This document shows positions 7,564 through 14,277 of a stretch of 16,158 nucleotides of DNA, in pieces. Source of the DNA: Anaerolineaceae bacterium (GTDB lineage Bacteria > Chloroflexota > Anaerolineae > Anaerolineales > Anaerolineaceae); contig DNOU01000094.1 in NCBI GenBank assembly GCA_003501835.1, positions 1 to 16,158 of the forward strand, in the 5' to 3' direction. The notes under the pieces were generated by a model. The model ran no database searches and was not told the origin of the DNA. It saw only the letters and a list, made by a program, of their open reading frames with translations. A program made the translations under genes and the position numbers. Each line of letters opens with the position of its first letter. Position 1 is the first letter of the stretch.

Positions 7564-8103
7564 TTATCGTTCTGCCGCGCTTTGATACTTGCTGGTTCCC
7601 TTGATCTGCAAGATTTCGCCGTAATACAAACGGTGGTAATCTCCGCCATCATACTGATCGTGGATGAAGGGCGCGAGGAAATGATCCGGTTTGTAATCTG
7701 AAAAGTAGATTTTTTTGCATTCCACGCTCAACTCCGCCTCGGCGAAAGTCGGCGAACTGACCAAATCCGCTGCTACCACGCTCAACTGTGTTTTGGACAG
7801 CTTGTCCTCATCTCTGCCGGAAACCCTGCCGAGGTATCCCAGGTCCCTTCGAAAATCTTTGGGGAAGGCTGTCAGGGTGAAGCTGTCATAGCGTTCCATG
7901 AACTCGTAGGTGAACCGGCTTGGTCGCACCACAACCAATGCCGCAGGAACACTCCACATCGTGCCAAACAAGCCCCAGCCGATGGTCATGCAGTTGAAAT
8001 CCCCTTTGGCAAAGTCACCGCTGGTCAACAGTACCATCTGGCGATCAAAAAGGTGGTGAGGTGAAACTGAAAAATCAAAAGGGTCGATTACATGTAGATC
8101 CAT
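7564..8103 (-). CDS. Flavin reductase-like FMN-binding protein
   Basis: A 179-residue protein of the flavin-reductase-like (split-barrel, DIM6/NTAB) family. HHLFDRQMVLLTSGDFAKGDFNCMTIGWGLFGTMWSVPAALVVVRPSRFTYEFM is the characteristic FMN-binding half, where the protein opens with nickname features such as N-x-M-T-x-x-W and VRP-x-R-x-T. LTAFPKDFRRDLGYLGRVSGRDEDKL and a late ECKKIYFSDY...GEILQI strand follow. Members bind FMN and carry out NAD(P)H-linked flavin or small-molecule reduction; the substrate here is unknown. The ATG at 8103 has GGAGG about 6 nt upstream, an excellent ribosome binding site. It is transcribed away from the flippase-like gene and is followed after 59 bp by the operon with its own -10 box, so it is probably a separate unit. 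Read-through into the operon is possible, as no clear hairpin separates them. Confidence 0.8.
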   Translation of the reverse strand: MDLHVIDPFDFSVSPHHLFDRQMVLLTSGDFAKGDFNCMTIGWGLFGTMWSVPAALVVVRPSRFTYEFMERYDSFTLTAFPKDFRRDLGYLGRVSGRDEDKLSKTQLSVVAADLVSSPTFAEAELSVECKKIYFSDYKPDHFLAPFIHDQYDGGDYHRLYYGEILQIKGTSKYQSAAER

Positions 8104-8130
8104 TAATTCCTCCGAAAGTATTTATGCCTT

Positions 8131-8136
8131 ATTGTA
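8131..8136 (-). promoter_or_regulatory. Possible -10 box for the flavin reductase-like gene
   Basis: The minus strand reads TTGTTACAATAAGG with TACAAT 27 nt before the ATG at 8103, in the 79-bp divergent spacer. There is no good -35 hexamer, so this is a weak call based on position and a 5/6 match. Confidence 0.3.
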
Positions 8137-8160
8137 ACAAATCGTATGGGCTGCCTGTTG

Positions 8161-8166
8161 TATAAT
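8161..8166 (+). promoter_or_regulatory. Predicted -10 box of the flippase-like / membrane protein pair
   Basis: A perfect TATAAT lies 16 nt before the ATG at 8183. With a usual start site 6-7 nt after the box, the leader would be about 10 nt and would begin at or inside the AGCAGG ribosome-binding element at 8171-8176. No convincing -35 at standard spacing. Confidence 0.5.
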
Positions 8167-8182
8167 TGCGAGCAGGTTTCCT

Positions 8183-9118
8183 ATGTCTAAGCTAAGCAAG
8201 CATCGTCTGAACCTGATCATCCGTTGGGGGGGCACACTTCTCTCCATCGGGATCTTGATCTATCTCCTCAGCCGGGTTGGTTGGGGGGAAGCCTGGCAGA
8301 CCATCCGCCAACTGACTGCCTGGCGTATTTTACTGGTTTTGGTGCTGGTATTCGTTTCACGCCTGGCGACTTTTGGCCGGTGGTACACCCTGCTAAAGGA
8401 TCAGACCCCCACACTCAGTATCGTGGACACACTCAAGCTCACATTTGCGGGTCTTTTCGCCTCGAACGTTCTGCCCACCACGATCGGGGGCGACGTTCTG
8501 CGCCTGGCGGGGGCTGTCCGGCTTGGCCTGAGCGCCAGCCTGGCTGCGGCTTCGCTGGTGGTGGACCGCCTGGTCGGGATGACGGGCATGGCGTTGATGC
8601 TGCCTTTTTCCCTGCCTGGGCTGAGCGCATATCTGCATTCGCGCAATCTTTCTGCCCCGGCGGGAAGCATGGCGCTGCCGCTCATCAGCCGCCTCAATCA
8701 GGGCGTTCGAAAGGTGCTGCAAAACCTGCGCTTCTGGTCAAAACACCCTCTTATCCTGCTAAAGGCACTCGGATTTACGCTGATCCATCAGGCTGCTATT
8801 TACCTGATCATCCGCGTCCTGATCGAGGGCATGGGGGAGACGCTCAGTTTCTGGCAGATCGCCGGCATCTGGAGCCTAACCTACTTCATCAGCCTTTTGC
8901 CCATCTCTATCAACGGATTGGGATTGCAGGAAATCACCATCACCAATCTCTACACCCTGCTTGGCGGACTTTCCCCTGCCACGAGCATCGCGCTGGCGCT
9001 GATCCTGCGCCTGGTTTGGCTGTTTGGCAGCCTGCCGGGAGCCTTTTTCATCGGCGAAGTACTGGCTGGCAAGTCCCCAGCCGAGTTGGAAGAGTCCCTC
9101 CCTGAGGAAACGTTATGA
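8183..9118 (+). CDS. Lysylphosphatidylglycerol synthase TM region / UPF0104 (AglD-type) membrane protein, flippase-like
   Basis: A 311-residue integral membrane protein with about 7-8 hydrophobic segments, the first at 13-30 and the second at 48-62. LFASNVLPTTIGGDVLRLAG (91-110) followed by SLVVDRLVGM is the signature of the UPF0104/AglD family, related to the membrane half of LPG synthases (MprF). No C-terminal aminoacyl-transferase domain is present, so it is not a complete MprF. It is more likely to act on lipid-linked intermediates (flipping or membrane assistance in glycan synthesis). The ATG at 8183 has AGCAGG 6 nt upstream. Its stop overlaps the start of the next membrane protein (ATGA), so the two are co-translated. 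With the nearby family 2 glycosyltransferase it forms a plausible envelope-glycan group; the exact role is inferred. Confidence 0.83.
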   Translation: MSKLSKHRLNLIIRWGGTLLSIGILIYLLSRVGWGEAWQTIRQLTAWRILLVLVLVFVSRLATFGRWYTLLKDQTPTLSIVDTLKLTFAGLFASNVLPTTIGGDVLRLAGAVRLGLSASLAAASLVVDRLVGMTGMALMLPFSLPGLSAYLHSRNLSAPAGSMALPLISRLNQGVRKVLQNLRFWSKHPLILLKALGFTLIHQAAIYLIIRVLIEGMGETLSFWQIAGIWSLTYFISLLPISINGLGLQEITITNLYTLLGGLSPATSIALALILRLVWLFGSLPGAFFIGEVLAGKSPAELEESLPEETL

Positions 9119-11058
9119 GCCAAGACGAGACCCAAAAATTTCTGCGCCACTGGTTATTACTGCTGGGCACGGCTTGCGTTTGGTTCTTGTGGGAGAGCCG
9201 CTATGTGCGTAATATCTGGTTCATGGGGATGGCTGGCATGGCGCTGGTTTGTGCTATTTTGTTTTTCCTGACCTGGAAACTCAAAAAGAATTTTGTCGAA
9301 AAGATTCCATCTCCAAAGAATGAGGTGGGCAGCTGGACTGCTTTTTCACTGGTCGCCCTTGTGGTAACTGCGCTGTTCTTCAACCTCCGGTTTTACATTT
9401 TCAGCTACGGTAGCGGCAGATTTGCCATCGCGATTGGAGTTTCGGGCATTTTCGGGTTGATTTTTTCCCGCAAATTGGAATCTTCACCCTATCTTGCCTT
9501 CGCCAAATGCCTGCTGGTGTTTGCAGTACTGCACCGTGTGGCAGCTTTTGTACCCGAGATCCAAAGCGGACCTTTCGCGCTGGGTTGGTCCGAAGGCAGC
9601 CGTTTTTACAACGCGTCGCTCTTTGCATCTGAGGGCATTTACGGTTCCAGGCTGCCTCTGCCCGTGCTGCACCCAAGCCGCTACCTGATGCAGGCGCTGC
9701 CATTTTTAGTTGGCATTCGCTCCATCCTCTTCCACCGCGTCTGGCAGGTGGCGCTTTGGCTCGGAATGACCCTTTGGGGCAGTTGGCTGATGGCAAAACG
9801 CTTCAACGGTTCAGCAAAAGTTTCGCTACCTTGGCTGACCGCTTTGCTCTTCCTTTTCTTTTTCCAGGGCGCGGTCTATTACCACCTGATGGTCTGCGTC
9901 GTGCTGGTTTTGCTGGGTTACAAAAAAGATAGCCCCCTGCGGACGCTACTCTTCGTGCTGCTTGCCTCTGCCTGGGCGGGCATCAGCCGGGTCAACTGGA
10001 TGCCTGTACCTGGCTTGATGGCGGTCGCGCTCTACTTGCTTGAGACACCTTTCAACGGCAAAAAATGGCTCAAATACTTGATCTGGCCAATCGTTTGGGT
10101 GATTGCTGGTTTTGTGGTCGCTTACTTCACCAAACAGGGCTATATCGTCATATCCGGCGAGGACCCTGCTCTGTTCGATTCAGCTTTTTCTTCCGCGCTG
10201 CTTTGGAGACGCTTGTGGCCTAACGCGACTTTCTTCCTGGGCATCGTGCCGGCGATCCTGCTGGTGATGCTGCCGGGGGCGGCATTATTCTGGCTCAGGT
10301 TCCGCCAAAAAAGCCTGCCCTCCATGCACTGGCTGCAGTGGCTGGGATTGGCTGGGATCCTGGGGGTCTTCTTCGCGGGTGGATTGGTGGTCAGTGTGAA
10401 AATAGGCGGCGGGGGCGACCTTCACAACCTGGATGGTTTCCTGGTCTTTTGGGTTCTGATTGTGGGCAGCATCCTGGCGATGAGTTTGCGCTCAACCCAG
10501 CCAAATGAATATGCCGCAGAAAGCCAATCCTGGCGATTCTGGCTGGCGATGGCGGTGATCATCCCGGCTTTCTTTGCTTTCATGCGCTCAGGGTACTGGT
10601 CTTTTAGCGCTGCTCAATCGCAGGGGACTGAGCTAAGCGATCTGAAACGCGCTGTTGCGGTGCTCGAAGAAAATGGCGGCGATGTGCTCTTCATCTCGGA
10701 GCGCCAGTTGCTCACTTTTGGTGAGCTTGATCTACAGGTTGTGCCTGATTACGAAAAAGTTTTCCTGATGGAAATGGCGATGGGCAACAACATCGAATAT
10801 CTGAGCCGCTTCCGACAACAGTTGGAGGATCATACTTTTACTGCAATCATTAGTGATCCGCTTTCAACCAACATCCAGGGCAGCAATCGCGGCTTTGCGG
10901 ATGAAAACAATGCCTGGGTGGAGCAGGTGGTGCTGCCGATGTTAGCGGAGTACGAAGGCGTGCTTTCCTGGCGCAATGGAGAAATTAACCTGCTTGTACC
11001 GCAGGGTGAAACTATATTAATTCAGCAATTGTTGGAATCCCAGCAACCCGGCAATTAG
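9115..11058 (+). CDS. Large polytopic membrane protein, possibly GT-C-like glycosyltransferase
   Basis: A 647-residue protein not recognised with certainty. Residues 1-490 hold roughly 13-16 hydrophobic stretches (for example 12-27, 33-53, 74-95, 102-118, 208-226, 238-268, 275-310, 320-338, 372-396, 406-428, 440-457, 475-490), and about 150 residues at the C-terminus are hydrophilic. After several helices a loop reads LGWSEGSRFYNASLFAS (156-172), and a later loop reads KIGGGGDLHNLD (429-440). Acidic loop residues and a KxGGGxxxN-like loop occur in bacterial GT-C-fold membrane proteins that use lipid-phosphate sugars, so this is my best guess. A transporter or polymerase of surface glycan is also possible. 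The ATG overlaps the upstream gene by 4 bp. Its stop overlaps the stop of the convergent glycosyltransferase by 4 bp. Confidence 0.6.
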   Translation: MSQDETQKFLRHWLLLLGTACVWFLWESRYVRNIWFMGMAGMALVCAILFFLTWKLKKNFVEKIPSPKNEVGSWTAFSLVALVVTALFFNLRFYIFSYGSGRFAIAIGVSGIFGLIFSRKLESSPYLAFAKCLLVFAVLHRVAAFVPEIQSGPFALGWSEGSRFYNASLFASEGIYGSRLPLPVLHPSRYLMQALPFLVGIRSILFHRVWQVALWLGMTLWGSWLMAKRFNGSAKVSLPWLTALLFLFFFQGAVYYHLMVCVVLVLLGYKKDSPLRTLLFVLLASAWAGISRVNWMPVPGLMAVALYLLETPFNGKKWLKYLIWPIVWVIAGFVVAYFTKQGYIVISGEDPALFDSAFSSALLWRRLWPNATFFLGIVPAILLVMLPGAALFWLRFRQKSLPSMHWLQWLGLAGILGVFFAGGLVVSVKIGGGGDLHNLDGFLVFWVLIVGSILAMSLRSTQPNEYAAESQSWRFWLAMAVIIPAFFAFMRSGYWSFSAAQSQGTELSDLKRAVAVLEENGGDVLFISERQLLTFGELDLQVVPDYEKVFLMEMAMGNNIEYLSRFRQQLEDHTFTAIISDPLSTNIQGSNRGFADENNAWVEQVVLPMLAEYEGVLSWRNGEINLLVPQGETILIQQLLESQQPGN

Positions 11059-12011
11059 ATATTCTTCTCGGGATCAACGACCTCGCGGATGGCGTAGGTC
11101 TTTTTGTCCTGCGATTCGTAATATGTGCGCATGACCAGCTCGGCGATCAGCCCCAGCAGCATTGCCAGAAAGCCCAGAATGAACATCATGACGCTGATCT
11201 GGAACCAGGGCGAACCCAAAACCGACACCGCGGCAACAATCCGCCGGATCGCGAGCCAAAGGAAGAGCGCGAAACTGATTCCCATCAGTCCCAAACCTAC
11301 TCCTCCAAAGAGGTAGATCGGCTTTTGCGAGAATTTCGTCAGGAATTGCACCGTGAACAGGTCCAGGATGACCTTGATGGTACGTTCAAGCCCATAATTT
11401 GCTTTGCCGTGCTTGCGCGGGTGATGGTGCACTACTACTTCGCTGATCTTTCCGCCGGCTTCCTTGGCATAGACCGGGATAAAGCGGTGCATTTCGCCAT
11501 AGAGGTTGATGGACTGCAGAATCTCGCGCCGGTATGCCTTGAGCGTGCAGCCATAGTCGTGCAAGTGCACGCCGGTGCTGGAGGAGATCAGCCTGTTTGC
11601 GATGTGAGAGGGGAGGTTGCGCGTCAGCTGGTTGTCCTGGCGGTTTTTGCGCCAGCCGCTGACAACGTCGAAGCCCTTGTCCAGTTCTTCCAGCAGCAAG
11701 GGGATGTCTGCAGGGTCGTTTTGCAGGTCGGCATCCATCAGGATTACCACGTCTCCATCGGACTGGTTGATGCCGGCGCTGATGGCGGCGGTTTGCCCGT
11801 AGTTGCGGCGGAATACCACCATCCTCACCCGCTCGGGTGCCTGTTCGTGCAGCTGGCGGATGACTTCAACGCTGGCGTCGTGGCTGCCGTCATCCACGAA
11901 TGTCACATCCCAGTCCATCTCCAGCGGCTGCATGGCCGCTTCGATCTGTTCAAACAGCTCAGGCAGGTTTTTTTCTTCGTTATAGACCGGCACGACAATC
12001 GAGAGTTTCAT
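11055..12011 (-). CDS. Family 2 glycosyltransferase with two C-terminal membrane helices (DPM1/GtrB/ArnC-like)
   Basis: A 318-residue enzyme likely transferring a sugar from a nucleotide donor to a polyprenyl phosphate at the inner face of the membrane. [16 protein letters not shown] opens the GT-A domain; DDGS is at 40-43 and the metal-binding DAD in [12 protein letters not shown] at 93-95. [16 protein letters not shown] and [17 protein letters not shown] follow, as in polyprenyl-phosphate sugar synthases. Two hydrophobic segments (about 231-257 and 268-295) precede a basic tail. The frame is open further upstream to 12209, but that would overlap ruvB, and the extra 66 residues are not family-like. 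The ATG at 12011 has GGAG about 6 nt upstream and starts exactly at the first beta strand, so it is chosen. It converges on the large membrane protein gene and diverges from ruvB. Confidence 0.9.
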   Translation of the reverse strand: MKLSIVVPVYNEEKNLPELFEQIEAAMQPLEMDWDVTFVDDGSHDASVEVIRQLHEQAPERVRMVVFRRNYGQTAAISAGINQSDGDVVILMDADLQNDPADIPLLLEELDKGFDVVSGWRKNRQDNQLTRNLPSHIANRLISSSTGVHLHDYGCTLKAYRREILQSINLYGEMHRFIPVYAKEAGGKISEVVVHHHPRKHGKANYGLERTIKVILDLFTVQFLTKFSQKPIYLFGGVGLGLMGISFALFLWLAIRRIVAAVSVLGSPWFQISVMMFILGFLAMLLGLIAELVMRTYYESQDKKTYAIREVVDPEKNI

Positions 12012-12042
12012 ATTTGCTCCAAACGCATTTATCACTTGCCTG

Positions 12043-12048
12043 ATTATA
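12043..12048 (-). promoter_or_regulatory. Predicted -10 box of the glycosyltransferase gene
   Basis: The minus strand reads AGGCGTTATAATC, with TATAAT 31 nt before the ATG at 12011, allowing a leader of about 25 nt containing GGAG. The same 13-base string occurs around the -10 box at 7531-7536. No strong -35 is visible at standard spacing. Confidence 0.5.
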
Positions 12049-12080
12049 ACGCCTGGCAGAGCCTGCGCAATAAAGTCGGG

Positions 12081-12086
12081 TATAAT
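12081..12086 (+). promoter_or_regulatory. Predicted -10 box of ruvB, suggesting a leaderless mRNA
   Basis: TATAAT is followed by only 7 bases (TTTTGCG) before the ATG at 12094. A normal start site 6-7 nt after the box falls on or next to the A of the ATG. There is no Shine-Dalgarno in the space left, which fits leaderless initiation. No good -35 hexamer is seen. Confidence 0.5.
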
Positions 12087-12093
12087 TTTTGCG

Positions 12094-13137
12094 ATGAACA
12101 CCAAGAATGACGAAAGTGTGCTGGCTGCGCAAAAGCGCCCGGAAGATCCGGTGGATCTGGCTTTGCGCCCCTCAGCCCTGGATGAACTGATTGGGCAGGA
12201 CCTGGTCAAGGAAAACCTGCGTATTCAGATCCAGGCAGCCAAGCAGCGCGAAGAAGCGCTTGAACACGTTCTGTTTCACGGACCTCCCGGGCTTGGCAAG
12301 ACCACCCTGGCGCACATTCTCGCGACTGAAATGGGGGTGAACATCAAAGTCACCTCTGGTCCTGCCATTGAAAGGGCAGGGGATCTGGCAGCTATTCTGA
12401 CCAATTTGCGCGCTGGGGATGTTTTGTTCATTGACGAAGTCCATCGTTTGGGGCGGATGGTGGAGGAGATACTTTACCCTGCCATGGAAGACTACGCCCT
12501 GGATATCATCATCGGCAAAGGACCCGCGGCTCGTTCCGTGCGCCTGAAACTGCCGCGCTTCACCGTGGTTGGCGCAACCACCCGCCTGGCACTGCTCAGC
12601 GCGCCGCTTAGGGCGCGTTTCGGGGCAGTCTATCGCCTGGATTATTATGACTCCAAAGCCCTGTCGGACATTATTCGGCGAGGAGCCCGCTTGCTGAATG
12701 TGCCTTGCGAAGAGGACGGCATCCTCGAAATCGCACGCCGTGCGCGCGGCACGCCCCGTATTGCTCTGCGCATGCTGCGTAGGGTGCGCGACTATGCCGA
12801 GGTCAAAGCTGGCGGTCATATCACTGCCCAGGTTGCAGAAGCTGGCTTGAGCATGATGAATATCGACGGAATCGGTCTGGATGAAATGGACCGACGCATT
12901 CTTTTGACCATCATTGAGAAATATAACGGCGGACCGGTTGGTCTCAACACGATCTCCGCTTCTGTCAGTGAGGAATCCGACACCATCATGGATGTAGTCG
13001 AGCCCTATTTGCTGCAGCTCGGTTTCATTGACCGCACCGCCCAGGGGCGCGTGGCGACCAAGGCTGCTTATGAGCACCTGGGGATCACCTACGTGCCATC
13101 CACTGCACAACCTGATCTTTTTAATGGTGCAGCCTGA
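12094..13137 (+). CDS. ruvB: Holliday junction branch migration helicase RuvB
   Basis: The AAA+ motor of the RuvAB complex, which drives branch migration of Holliday junctions in recombination and repair. At 347 residues it has family-typical length. [13 protein letters not shown] opens the domain; Walker A is GPPGLGKTT (63-71), Walker [10 protein letters not shown] (111-119), sensor 1 VVGATTR (158-164), the arginine finger region PLRARFG (171-177), and sensor 2 [17 protein letters not shown]. The C-terminal winged helix carries [20 protein letters not shown] and [20 protein letters not shown], the RuvB DNA-binding signature. ruvA and ruvC are not in the window. queA follows after 9 bp, an arrangement common in bacteria. 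A TATAAT box directly before the ATG suggests leaderless translation. Confidence 0.97.
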   Translation: MNTKNDESVLAAQKRPEDPVDLALRPSALDELIGQDLVKENLRIQIQAAKQREEALEHVLFHGPPGLGKTTLAHILATEMGVNIKVTSGPAIERAGDLAAILTNLRAGDVLFIDEVHRLGRMVEEILYPAMEDYALDIIIGKGPAARSVRLKLPRFTVVGATTRLALLSAPLRARFGAVYRLDYYDSKALSDIIRRGARLLNVPCEEDGILEIARRARGTPRIALRMLRRVRDYAEVKAGGHITAQVAEAGLSMMNIDGIGLDEMDRRILLTIIEKYNGGPVGLNTISASVSEESDTIMDVVEPYLLQLGFIDRTAQGRVATKAAYEHLGITYVPSTAQPDLFNGAA

Positions 13138-13146
13138 CTCTTTTCC

Positions 13147-14166
13147 ATGAAAACCGAAGATTTTTTTTACGATCTGCCTACAGAATTTATCGCCCAGACT
13201 CCGGCTGAGCCGCGCGATCACTCGCGCCTGATGGTGCTTGAGCGCGAAACCGGACGCATTAGCCATCACCGTTTTTTTGAGATTGGTCAGTTTATACGCC
13301 CGAACGACTTGCTGGTGGTAAACGAGACACGCGTTTTTCCTGCAAGATTTTTTGGCTCCAAGTTGCCCGGAGGTGGCAGGGTGGAGCTTTTGCTGCTGAA
13401 GAAGCTTGATGACCTCACTTGGGAGTGCCTGGTGGGGGGCAGCGGCATGAAACCCGGACGGCAGATCCAGGTGACGGAGGGTCCACTGGCGGAGGTGCTT
13501 GAAGATCTGGGGGAATCACGGCGCTTGATGCGTTTTGCGGAGCCGATAGAAGGGGCTTTTGACCGCGCGGGGCACGTGCCCCTGCCGCCATATATCCTCG
13601 CCTATAAGGGTGACCCTGAGCGTTACCAGACGGTGTTCAACAAGACCCTTGGGTCGGCCGCAGCTCCAACCGCCGGGCTGCACTTCACGCCTGCTTTACT
13701 CGAAAAACTACAGCAGCAGGGTGTGGGACTGGCGAAAATTGACCTGCACGTTGGGCTGGATACTTTTGCGCCGGTGACAGAGGAAGATCCGGAAACTCAT
13801 CATATCCACAAAGAATGGTGCGCGATCAGCGCGGAAACTGCCCAAATGATTAACCAGGCCAAGCAAAATGGGGGCAGGGTAGTAGCGGTCGGCACGACCA
13901 CGGTGCGCACGCTTGAAAGTGCGGCTGCGCGTAGTCAAAACGGATCGCTGCAGGCATGGCAGGGAGACACCAGCCTTTTCATCCTGCCGGGTTATCGGTT
14001 TCGGGTGGTGGATGCCATGGTCACGAATTTCCACCTGCCAAAATCCACACTGCTGATGCTGGTCAGTGCTTTTGCCGGCAGAGAGACCATGCTCAACGCT
14101 TACGAAATCGCCAAAGAGAAAGGTTATCACTTCTTTTCCTTCGGCGACGCGATGCTGCTGCTGTGA
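13147..14166 (+). CDS. queA: S-adenosylmethionine:tRNA ribosyltransferase-isomerase QueA
   Basis: Transfers and isomerises the ribosyl part of SAM onto 7-aminomethyl-7-deazaguanine in tRNA to give epoxyqueuosine, the penultimate step of queuosine synthesis. At 339 residues it is full length. Family segments in order: FFYDLPTEFIAQTPAEPRDHSRLMV, LLVVNETRVFPARF, GRVELLLL, HVPLPPYI, LGSAAAPTAGLHFTPALL, KIDLHVGLDTFAPV, HHIHKEWC, GGRVVAVGTTTVRTLES and TNFHLPKSTLLMLVSAFAG, ending in HFFSFGDAMLL. The ATG at 13147 lies 9 bp after the ruvB stop with no evident Shine-Dalgarno, so it is probably expressed with ruvB by coupling. No other queuosine gene is in the window. Confidence 0.96.
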   Translation: MKTEDFFYDLPTEFIAQTPAEPRDHSRLMVLERETGRISHHRFFEIGQFIRPNDLLVVNETRVFPARFFGSKLPGGGRVELLLLKKLDDLTWECLVGGSGMKPGRQIQVTEGPLAEVLEDLGESRRLMRFAEPIEGAFDRAGHVPLPPYILAYKGDPERYQTVFNKTLGSAAAPTAGLHFTPALLEKLQQQGVGLAKIDLHVGLDTFAPVTEEDPETHHIHKEWCAISAETAQMINQAKQNGGRVVAVGTTTVRTLESAAARSQNGSLQAWQGDTSLFILPGYRFRVVDAMVTNFHLPKSTLLMLVSAFAGRETMLNAYEIAKEKGYHFFSFGDAMLLL

Positions 14167-14225
14167 TAAGGGACTTTTACCTGATTCTTATATCTATCCA
14201 CTAAACTTAGGGCTTGGAACATTAA

Positions 14226-14248
14226 TTGCAACGTGTTTTCTGTTGCAA
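14226..14248. repeat. Perfect 7-9-7 inverted repeat upstream of clpC
   Basis: TTGCAAC (14226-14232) and GTTGCAA (14242-14248) are exact reverse complements separated by 9 bases, 29 bp before the clpC ATG. It could be a repressor operator or, in the mRNA leader, a 7-bp hairpin. The 9-base spacing equals that of CIRCE/HrcA sites, but the arm sequence does not match CIRCE, and it is not the CtsR direct heptad repeat. The rest of the 111-bp queA-clpC spacer shows no clear promoter. Confidence 0.55.
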
Positions 14249-14277
14249 AGAAAACAAAAAACGAGGAAAAGCACACC

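Noticed and set aside
8224..9105. 293-codon plus-strand frame inside the UPF0104 gene
   Set aside because: Out of frame with a clear membrane protein; composition is rich in Pro, Gly, His and Arg, as expected from a shifted frame.
11325..12110. 261-codon plus-strand frame opposite the glycosyltransferase
   Set aside because: Antisense to GT2 motifs (DDGS, DAD) and runs into the ruvB start; no family resemblance.
12012..12209. N-terminal extension of the glycosyltransferase by 66 residues
   Set aside because: It would overlap ruvB head-on, has no family homology by eye, and the ATG at 12011 has a good GGAG and begins at the conserved first strand.
12172..13269. 365-codon open frame on the minus strand across ruvB and the start of queA
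   Set aside because: It is antisense to two unmistakable genes, shows no recognisable domain and arises from codon bias.
14226..14248. CIRCE (HrcA) element before clpC
   Set aside because: The 9-bp spacer fits, but the arms TTGCAAC/GTTGCAA do not match TTAGCACTC/GAGTGCTAA; kept only as an unnamed inverted repeat.
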